NCBI GenBank assembly: GCA_028748945.1
Contig: JAQTOL010000110.1
Coordinates: forward strand, 1 to 8,865
Reading direction: 5' to 3'
Source of the DNA: Paludibacter sp.
GTDB lineage: Bacteria; Bacteroidota; Bacteroidia; Bacteroidales; Paludibacteraceae
DNA: 8,865 nt
Position 1 is the stretch's first letter; each line of letters begins with the position of its first letter. A program made the position numbers and the translations under genes. Below are positions 1-4,310 of this stretch, in pieces. The notes beneath the pieces were generated by a model. It was given only the letters and a program-made list of their open reading frames with translations, was not told the origin of the DNA and searched no databases.

Positions 1-219
1 ATGGTAAAACATCCGCCCCTGCTCATCCTTGACGAACCAACCATTGAACTGGATGACGAAAACAGCCGCCTGTTTATTGATATGGTTCATGCCATAGCAG
101 CTGAGAAAAAAATAGCCATTGTTTACGTTTCGCATCGGGATGAACCCGATTTGAAGCCGGATAAAGTTTTCGAACTGGTACCCGCTGAAGAAGGATATAC
201 CGGCTTGCTAAGATATTAA
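1..219 (+). CDS. ABC-type ATPase, C-terminal fragment (ModF-like)
   Basis: This is the last 72 residues of an ATP-binding cassette protein; the gene begins upstream of the window. The ATG at position 1 is almost certainly an internal Met, because the fragment opens just before the Walker B strand. Visible motifs are Walker B LLILDE (residues 7-12), with the catalytic Glu at 12, then a D-loop region, and the switch His in VSHR (His45). The D-loop reads TIELD where families usually have a Gly before Leu-Asp. The MVKHPPLLILDEP context and the short tail after the H-loop resemble ModF/PhrA-type stand-alone tandem ATPases associated with molybdate, but the substrate cannot be set from this piece. 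No membrane segment is visible. An AT-rich gap of 285 bp follows, and I see no obvious terminator hairpin directly after the stop. Confidence 0.8.
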   Translation: MVKHPPLLILDEPTIELDDENSRLFIDMVHAIAAEKKIAIVYVSHRDEPDLKPDKVFELVPAEEGYTGLLRY

Positions 220-329
220 CCGGGTATAAAATTGAAATTCAAAATACAATTATAATGACTAATTAGTGTCACAATAGGGTAAAACAAATAATTTCTTCCT
301 GATAAAGTAATTTTTTCATCATAATATTT

Positions 330-337
330 TATATTTG
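330..337 (+). promoter_or_regulatory. Putative -7 box (TAnnTTTG) for the HU-like gene
   Basis: TATATTTG matches the Bacteroidota -7 consensus TAnnTTTG exactly and is followed by GCAC. No clear TTTG -33 element lies 19-21 bp upstream; that region is a run of T. If the box is used, transcription would begin near 341-344, leaving a leader of about 160 nt that contains the phased TACAGTT repeats. This is a single-motif prediction. Confidence 0.35.
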
Positions 338-342
338 CACTG

Positions 343-415
343 TACAGTTTGAAGTATTGAAAAATACAGTTAAAATATTTTATTTGTACAGTTTAATTAT
401 CTAATCTGTACTTAT
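343..415 (+). repeat. TACAGTT repeats phased at 22 bp
   Basis: TACAGTT occurs at 343-349, 365-371 and 387-393, so the starts are exactly 22 bp apart. A degenerate fourth copy begins TAC at 409, again 22 bp on. Copies 1, 3 and 4 are preceded by TG, giving TGTAC. The DNA between the cores is AT-rich and not conserved. A spacing of 22 bp is about two helical turns, so the cores would lie on one face of the helix, as expected for cooperative protein binding. The binding protein is unknown. Confidence 0.6.
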
Positions 416-504
416 TAAATTTTAATCATTCTGTAGATTTTCTTAATTCTATTTGAACGTTTGAATAAAATATCCTAATAAACCAGTTAAACCATCAATA
501 AGTT

Positions 505-900
505 ATGAGTGTACAATATAAAATGGTGGGTAAAAATGATAATTTAAACCCCGAAGAATTCAAGAAGAAAGGCTATTATCCTGTAGTGGTAAGGAAGAAA
601 ACCGTTGGGATGCAAGAACTTGCCAGCAGAGCGTCAACACATTGCAGTCTAAATAAATACGAAATGGAAATGGCAATAAAAATACTCATTGAAACCATTC
701 AGTTCGAATTACTGGAAAGCAATCATGTATGCCTCGAAGGCTTTGGAACATTCTCGCTCAAAGCTGAAAGCCGGAATGTTGAAAATCCGGATGACTTACG
801 TGCTGAATCTGTTTTTGTAAAAAAGGTTTCATTTAAATGCTCTCCTATTCTACTTTCTGATTTGACGGTTGCTCGCTTTGTGAGATACAAGGAAAAATAA
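505..900 (+). CDS. HU-like DNA-binding protein (Bacteroidota extended type)
   Basis: This encodes a 131-residue member of the HU/IHF superfamily, expected to bind and bend DNA in the nucleoid. After an N-terminal extension of about 34 residues (containing YKMVGK and YYPVVVRKKTV), the HU fold begins with the helical dimerisation part (about 35-70). The signature GFGTFSL follows at 79-85, then a positively charged beta-arm region and the C-terminal VKKVSFKCSPILLSDL segment. Canonical HU is about 90 residues; the extension is characteristic of a large Bacteroidota subfamily, often found in several copies per genome, so this need not be the main HU. The ATG at 505 is chosen because the SVQYKMV start fits that family. 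There is no Shine-Dalgarno, as is normal in this phylum. It is monocistronic: a hairpin terminator follows 26 bp after the stop. Confidence 0.9.
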   Translation: MSVQYKMVGKNDNLNPEEFKKKGYYPVVVRKKTVGMQELASRASTHCSLNKYEMEMAIKILIETIQFELLESNHVCLEGFGTFSLKAESRNVENPDDLRAESVFVKKVSFKCSPILLSDLTVARFVRYKEK

Positions 901-926
901 CCATGCGCAGGTTACATGATACACAC

Positions 927-964
927 AAAAAAGGTCAGAAAGAGTTTTACTTTCCGACCTTTTT
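927..964. terminator. Bidirectional terminator between the HU-like and cyclophilin genes
   Basis: The left arm (927-942, A-run then GGTC, A, GAAAG) pairs with the right arm (950-964, CTTTC, C, GACC then T-run) around a 7-nt loop. There is one A/C mismatch, at 937/955. The A-run on one side and T-run on the other allow intrinsic termination in both directions, which suits the two convergent genes that end at 900 and 987. Confidence 0.85.
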
Positions 965-986
965 GATCATGCTTTTGTTCGAAATC

Positions 987-1421
987 TTATTCCGAAACTT
1001 CTATTTTCAGAATTTTATCGCCTTTACGAATCAGGTCAATGACATCCAATCCTTCAACAACTTTACCAAAGCAAGTGTGTTGACGATCCAAATGGGATGT
1101 ATTGGTCCTTGAATGACAGATAAAAAACTGTGAACCACCTGTATTACGTCCTGCATGAGCCATGGATAACACACCTCTGTCGTGATACTGATTACCACCA
1201 TCTAACTCACAGGGAATGGTATACCCGGGACCACCTGCACCTGTACCGTCAGGACAACCACCCTGTATAACGAAATCAGGCAAAACACGGTGAAAAGTCA
1301 ATCCATCGTAAAAGCCACTGGTAGCCAGTTTAATAAAATTCGCCACTGTTTTCGGAGCATCCTGCTCGAAAAACTCAACTTGCATCTCTCCTTTTTCGGT
1401 AATAATTTTTGCAGTCTTCAT
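987..1421 (-). CDS. Cyclophilin-type peptidyl-prolyl cis-trans isomerase
   Basis: This 144-residue, single-domain cyclophilin catalyses cis-trans isomerisation of peptide bonds before proline. The core motifs are all present: [13 protein letters not shown] (43-55) with catalytic Arg45 and Gln53, GTGAGGPGY (59-67), [16 protein letters not shown] (86-101) with Gln98 and Phe100, and [12 protein letters not shown] (110-121). His110 stands where eukaryotic cyclophilin A has the cyclosporin-contacting Trp; His is common in bacterial enzymes. No signal peptide is visible (it starts [11 protein letters not shown]), so it is probably cytoplasmic, and it is near the minimal size for the family. It is convergent with the HU-like gene. 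The ATG at 1421 gives a normal N-terminus, and a candidate promoter lies 39-70 bp upstream. Confidence 0.95.
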   Translation of the reverse strand: MKTAKIITEKGEMQVEFFEQDAPKTVANFIKLATSGFYDGLTFHRVLPDFVIQGGCPDGTGAGGPGYTIPCELDGGNQYHDRGVLSMAHAGRNTGGSQFFICHSRTNTSHLDRQHTCFGKVVEGLDVIDLIRKGDKILKIEVSE

Positions 1422-1459
1422 TCTTATCTATATTATAATTGTTTACTAATTTGGGAGCG

Positions 1460-1491
1460 CAAAGTTCGTAATGTTTTTCGTTATATCCAAA
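1460..1491 (-). promoter_or_regulatory. Putative promoter of the cyclophilin gene
   Basis: On the minus strand a TTTG (1491-1488) is followed after 20 nt by GAACTTTG (1467-1460). This matches the Bacteroidota arrangement TTTG-N19-21-TAnnTTTG with one mismatch in the -7 box. It would give a leader of about 35 nt before the ATG at 1421. Confidence 0.4.
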
Positions 1492-1559
1492 TATCGGCGG
1501 TTTTATTCGTTTTATTTAATTCAGACAATCATTTCCGATTTACATTTTTGGAAAAGAAG

Positions 1560-2444
1560 TTATACCCATTCTTCTTTTAGAATATCGCCACGGGTTCCAA
1601 TAACAATGAGTTTTACCGGTATTTTACGTCCGGCTTCAGCTACTGCTTTTTGAGCTAAACCTAATAATCCGCCACAACATTGAACTTCCATAATAATGAC
1701 AGTAAGCATATTAATGGCTGAAATCTGTATCATGGCTTTAAGTTTTTCAACGTAGGATTCTTTATTGCTGTCCAGTTTTGGACAAGCAATAGCCAGGATG
1801 TTACCTGCAAGGAAACGGTTATGAAAATCGGCAAAACTAAAAGCAACACAATCGGCAGCCAGGACGACATCAGCTCCTTTGAAATAAGCGGCCTGCGGAT
1901 TCAGTAAGTGTAACTGTACCGGCCACTGACGAAGTTGTGAAGCATTTTCTGTTACAACAGACGTTACAGTTGAAGCCAGGCGAAAAGCAGTTGTTTTAGC
2001 TGCTGCCGGAGCAAACGACATTTCATTGCTACCCGGACAAGCACATACAGCTGAAGCTTTTGGAGCAGGTGTAGGCGCATTATGTACCGATGCGAAGTCC
2101 ATATGGATATTATTTTGTTTCAACCAGCTGACGCCTTGTTTCAGTAATTCAAACTCTTCGTGGTCCTTCAGATGCCTGAGGTGAGCCAAAATTATTTTCT
2201 CACCTTTGGGTAGCATACGCTGTACTACAGCAATTTCATCGTAAGGCTCGGCTTCCCGTTCCTCGAGGGTAATGGCTCCAACCGGACAATCGCCAATACA
2301 GGCACCCAGGCCGTCGCAATACAATTCGCTGACCATACGTGCTTTTCCATCAATCATTTGCAGTGCACCTTCGTGGCAACCACTTACACAGGCTTCACAA
2401 CCGTTGCAAAGCACTTCATCTATCTTTATTATTGTTCGTTTCAT
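1560..2444 (-). CDS. Dicluster ferredoxin-domain iron-sulfur protein
   Basis: This 294-residue protein has an N-terminal bacterial ferredoxin domain followed by a roughly 220-residue Cys-containing domain. Motif 1 is C13-x2-C16-x2-C19-x3-C23. Motif 2 is C43-x5-C49-x3-C53-Pro, with Leu46 where a canonical motif has its second Cys, so one cluster has only three standard ligands. Further Cys sites are CAC (134-136), ADC (199), ACPKLD (221) and CCGG (256-259); the CPKLD and QCCGGL blocks recur in a widespread family of anaerobe ferredoxin proteins of unproven function. A low-complexity Ala/Pro/Thr linker spans about 123-165. There is no signal peptide or membrane segment. It lies downstream of the cupin gene on the same strand across the hairpin array and has no clear promoter of its own, so co-transcription with the cupin is likely. 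An electron-transfer role is inferred. Confidence 0.85.
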   Translation of the reverse strand: MKRTIIKIDEVLCNGCEACVSGCHEGALQMIDGKARMVSELYCDGLGACIGDCPVGAITLEEREAEPYDEIAVVQRMLPKGEKIILAHLRHLKDHEEFELLKQGVSWLKQNNIHMDFASVHNAPTPAPKASAVCACPGSNEMSFAPAAAKTTAFRLASTVTSVVTENASQLRQWPVQLHLLNPQAAYFKGADVVLAADCVAFSFADFHNRFLAGNILAIACPKLDSNKESYVEKLKAMIQISAINMLTVIIMEVQCCGGLLGLAQKAVAEAGRKIPVKLIVIGTRGDILKEEWV

Positions 2445-2470
2445 ATTTACTTCGTGTTAATTACTCGTTT

Positions 2471-2652
2471 CACTCGTGATATTTGCCCTTCGGGCGATAT
2501 TAGCTTCGCTGATATTAATAGTTATTAGGCTTCGTAGAAATCAAATATCGCGCAGCTAATAACACTCCTGTAGGGAGTTAATATCGTGAGCGTAGCGAAC
2601 AAATATCATACGAAGTATAAATATCGCCCGAAGGGCTAATAACAGCGAAGCT
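2471..2652. repeat. Array of micro-hairpins with GATATT/AATATC linkers
   Basis: Nearly all of the cupin-ferredoxin intergenic space is a chain of short inverted repeats separated by AT-rich linkers. Clear units are 2485-2495 (GCCC-TTC-GGGC), 2502-2510 (AGC-TTC-GCT), 2564-2578 (ACTCC-5 nt-GGAGT), 2608-2618 (ATAC-GAA-GTAT), 2626-2636 (GCCC-GAA-GGGC) and 2644-2652 (AGC-GAA-GCT). Weaker units are 2471-2478, 2531-2539, 2550-2556 and 2586-2600. The linkers are GATATT (2478, 2496, 2511) and GTTATT (2521) on the left. On the right they are the reverse complements AATATC (2544, 2580, 2602, 2620) and AATAAC (2558, 2638). Linkers and loops flip polarity together near 2528-2543. The last unit begins four nt after the cupin stop codon. 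I do not recognise it as a named element. Confidence 0.8.
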
Positions 2653-2656
2653 AAAT

Positions 2657-3010
2657 TCACTTAATCATCGTCAACAGCATTTTGAACTTCTCGACAGCCA
2701 CTACCGCATGCCGTACGTTGGCGGGCATAATAATGCTTTCACCAACGTTTAATTCAATAACCTTTCCATCGATAATTGCCTCGCCTTTTCCATCAAGCAC
2801 CTGAACAATAGCATCAAACGGAGCTGTATGTTCGCTCAGAAATTCGCCCTTATCAAAAGCAAAAAGCGTTACGTTCCCTTTGTCATTTCGAATAATAATT
2901 TTACTGACTATTGAGACTTCGGCATACGATACTTTTTCAATCAAATTAAATTTTTCCGCTACCGGAAATGCCTTATTTTCAGTTTTGGGTGCCATTTTAA
3001 ATTCACTCAT
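2657..3010 (-). CDS. Small single-domain cupin protein
   Basis: This 117-residue protein is a single cupin barrel. Cupin motif 1 is recognisable in GEFLSEHTAPFDAIVQVLDG (55-74) and motif 2 in GESIIMPANVRHAV (90-103). The metal site is incomplete: His61 and His101 are present, but the second His of the usual HxH is Ala63 and the usual motif 1 Glu is missing, so it may bind a metal weakly, differently or not at all. The EHTAPFDA...PANVxHA pattern and FKMLLTMI tail resemble a Bacteroidota and Firmicutes cupin subgroup of unknown substrate. It is divergent from the Crp/Fnr-family regulator gene, with a shared palindrome between them, and lies upstream of the ferredoxin gene, probably as the first gene of that operon. 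No catalytic function should be assigned. Confidence 0.85.
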   Translation of the reverse strand: MSEFKMAPKTENKAFPVAEKFNLIEKVSYAEVSIVSKIIIRNDKGNVTLFAFDKGEFLSEHTAPFDAIVQVLDGKGEAIIDGKVIELNVGESIIMPANVRHAVVAVEKFKMLLTMIK

Positions 3011-3044
3011 TTGTTTATTTTTTGATGTATAAAAATTTATGAAA

Positions 3045-3052
3045 CAAAAGTA
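3045..3052 (-). promoter_or_regulatory. Putative -7 box for the cupin/ferredoxin operon
   Basis: On the minus strand TACTTTTG matches TAnnTTTG exactly, 34 bp upstream of the cupin ATG. There is no good TTTG -33 box at standard spacing. Instead the centre of the 18-bp palindrome lies 29.5 bp upstream of the first T. A weak -33 with an activator site near -40 is the expected layout of a class II Crp/Fnr-activated promoter. Confidence 0.5.
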
Positions 3053-3072
3053 AGCGGTTTAAAACAATAAAA

Positions 3073-3090
3073 GTGTAACAATTGTTACAC
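3073..3090. promoter_or_regulatory. 18-bp perfect palindrome, likely Crp/Fnr-family operator
   Basis: GTGTAACAATTGTTACAC is a perfect dyad centred at 3081.5, in the 133-bp gap between the divergent cupin and regulator genes. It contains GTAAC-N4-GTTAC, a form I recall being reported for HcpR-type Crp/Fnr regulators in some anaerobes. Its centre is 25.5 bp upstream of the + strand -7 box and 29.5 bp upstream of the - strand one, so one dimer could act on both promoters. The neighbouring regulator is the natural candidate to bind it. Confidence 0.75.
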
Positions 3091-3106
3091 TCTCAGATTT
3101 TGTTTG

Positions 3107-3114
3107 TATTTTTG
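3107..3114 (+). promoter_or_regulatory. Putative -7 box for the Crp/Fnr regulator gene
   Basis: TATTTTTG followed by C matches TAnnTTTG exactly, 29 bp before the regulator ATG. The only TTG near a -33 position (3082-3084) lies inside the palindrome, so the regulator could either activate or block its own transcription. Confidence 0.5.
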
Positions 3115-3143
3115 CTTTCAAAGTCCGCAAAAGTAGATAATAA

Positions 3144-3812
3144 ATGGGAAAAGTAGATCTTTCGGCCTGTCCGGTATGCAGTAAATCAGATATTGTCGAT
3201 GAACTGGCTTTTTTGGATGATTTGAAATGTACAATAAAGTCATATCAAAAAAATACACTGATAATCAGACAAGGAGATATTTGTGATGCTTTGTATGTAC
3301 TTACACTTGGCTCGGTCAAAACAGAAATGATTACCGAAAACGGGAATATACTTGGGATCGAAATTATAAAAGCTCCACGCCCACTCGCTCCGGCATTTGT
3401 TTTTTCGGATAATAACCGTTTTCCGGTGAATGTTACTTCACTTGAAGAAGTTGAGATCATGAAAATCCCAAAAGCTGAAATCATGCGTCTAATGATGACA
3501 AATCAGAATTTCATGAGTAGTTTTATGACTCATAACGCCAACAGGACTCAATTTTTGACCAACCGGTTACAGTTACTTTCTATAAAGACCATTAAGGGCA
3601 AATTAGCTCATTTTCTGCTCGAAAACTCGTTGGAAGAAGGAAAACCGTTTGAAATCAACCGTAACCAGACCGGGTTGGCCGATTTTTTTGGAGTTGCACG
3701 ACCCTCACTGGCACGTAGTTTATCGGAGATGGTACAGGAAGGATTAATCCAAATTAATAAGAAAGAATATACCGTTTTGAAAACGAAACAACTGAGAGAA
3801 TTGCTCGTATAG
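3144..3812 (+). CDS. Crp/Fnr-family transcriptional regulator, HcpR-like
   Basis: This 222-residue protein has an N-terminal cyclic-nucleotide-like sensor domain (about 20-125), a dimerisation helix (about 127-155) and a C-terminal winged helix-turn-helix, with the recognition region VARPSLARSLSEM at 184-196. The sensor segment APAFVFSDNNRFPVNV (83-97) resembles HcpR-type proteins rather than cAMP-binding Crp, and no cAMP-pocket motif is evident. HcpR proteins respond to nitric oxide or nitrosative stress, in some cases through heme. Cys9-x2-Cys12, Cys29 and Cys47 lie near the N-terminus, and an Fe-S cluster or other metal there is possible but unproven. It is divergent from the cupin/ferredoxin genes, with a palindromic operator between, which suggests it controls them and itself. 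The ATG at 3144 is the most upstream plausible start. A strong terminator follows. The family is certain; the HcpR subgroup is probable. Confidence 0.85.
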   Translation: MGKVDLSACPVCSKSDIVDELAFLDDLKCTIKSYQKNTLIIRQGDICDALYVLTLGSVKTEMITENGNILGIEIIKAPRPLAPAFVFSDNNRFPVNVTSLEEVEIMKIPKAEIMRLMMTNQNFMSSFMTHNANRTQFLTNRLQLLSIKTIKGKLAHFLLENSLEEGKPFEINRNQTGLADFFGVARPSLARSLSEMVQEGLIQINKKEYTVLKTKQLRELLV

Positions 3813-3853
3813 AAAAGCTAAATAATTCATTGTTTACGATTTATAAAGAACTC

Positions 3854-3894
3854 AAAACAAATGGAGGAACATAAGTCCCTCCATTTGTTTTTTT
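3854..3894. terminator. Strong terminator after the Crp/Fnr regulator gene
   Basis: A perfect 14-bp stem (3854-3867 with 3878-3891) closes a 10-nt loop, and the T-run extends to 3894. It lies 42 bp after the regulator stop and 16 bp beyond the stop of the convergent KdgF-like cupin gene. It is a strong intrinsic terminator for the + strand. On the minus strand the stem is followed by only the four T of its own base, so it is weaker there. Confidence 0.9.
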
Positions 3895-3909
3895 GTATTT
3901 AAGATCTAT

Positions 3910-4245
3910 CTATTTCAAAAAGTCTTCCCGAACAGGGCTAAAGGTGTCAATCAATATACCTTCTTCCAGACGCTTAACTCCATGCAAAACATTTGGTTCC
4001 ATGTAGAGTCCATCACCCTGTTTTACTATTTTGGTTTCCTCGCCTATCTGAAATTCGAAAACACCACTTACCACATAAGTGCATTGACGGTGAATATGTT
4101 GATGAGCATATCCTATTCCACCTGCTTTGAATTCAATCTTCACCAACATCATCTCCTTATCGTAACCTAAAATCTGACGACGCATACCTTCATTGATCTG
4201 AACCCATTCCGTTTCGTTTCCAAAAATAAAATTACCGCTTTTCAT
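3910..4245 (-). CDS. KdgF-like cupin domain protein
   Basis: This 111-residue single cupin barrel has well-preserved motifs. Motif 1 is GGIGYAHQHIHRQCTYVVSGVFEF, spanning 42-65, with candidate metal ligands His48, His50 or His52, and Gln54. Motif 2 is GDGLYMEPNVLHGVKR, spanning 77-92, with His88. The RRQILGYDKEMMLVKIEFKAG opening (22-42) and the LIDTFSPVREDFL end resemble KdgF-type cupins, which help convert unsaturated monouronates in pectin and alginate breakdown. No sugar-acid gene is nearby, so that role is only a family hint; the fold and a bound divalent metal are much safer. It starts 65 bp after purF on the same strand with no terminator or clear promoter between, so read-through from purF is likely. 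It converges on the Crp/Fnr regulator gene. Confidence 0.85.
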   Translation of the reverse strand: MKSGNFIFGNETEWVQINEGMRRQILGYDKEMMLVKIEFKAGGIGYAHQHIHRQCTYVVSGVFEFQIGEETKIVKQGDGLYMEPNVLHGVKRLEEGILIDTFSPVREDFLK

Positions 4246-4310
4246 GTTTGTCTGTCAATTAAAAATATTTTTGTACTAAATTCCACTCAATTAGTCGTAA
4301 ATGGTAACTT

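Larger units (their letters stand above)
220..504. other. AT-rich non-coding region upstream of the HU-like gene
   Basis: No credible ORF lies here. The stretch is very AT-rich. It holds a promoter-like TATATTTG box at 330-337 and a set of TACAGTT repeats spaced exactly 22 bp apart from 343. AATATTTTAT occurs at 323-332 and 374-383, in each case shortly before a GTACAGTTT (342-350 and 386-394). The stretch probably contains the promoter and a long 5' leader of the HU-like gene. Confidence 0.6.

Noticed and set aside
903..1112. Open frame of 69 codons on the plus strand
   Set aside because: It overlaps the terminator and is antisense to the cyclophilin gene, whose motifs are unambiguous.
1530..1560. 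Possible terminator after the ferredoxin gene (TTTCC...GGAAA)
   Set aside because: The stem is only about 5 bp with a long loop and no T-run on the minus strand.
1290..1653. Two overlapping plus-strand open frames
   Set aside because: They are antisense to the cyclophilin and ferredoxin gene ends, with Phe/Ser-rich shadow composition and no family resemblance.
2478..2607. GATATTTG linkers as promoter -7 boxes (2478-2485 +, 2549-2542 -, 2607-2600 -)
   Set aside because: Each differs from TAnnTTTG at the first base, lacks a -33 TTTG, and is better explained as part of the repeated linker.
2471..2652. CRISPR array or coding sequence in the hairpin array
   Set aside because: Units are 9-15 bp with 6-7 bp linkers and differ in sequence, unlike CRISPR repeats and spacers. 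No cas gene is present and no open frame shows protein-like composition.
4266..4273. TATTTTTG, an exact plus-strand -7 box
   Set aside because: No plus-strand gene follows anywhere to the right edge and there is no -33 element; chance is likely in AT-rich DNA.
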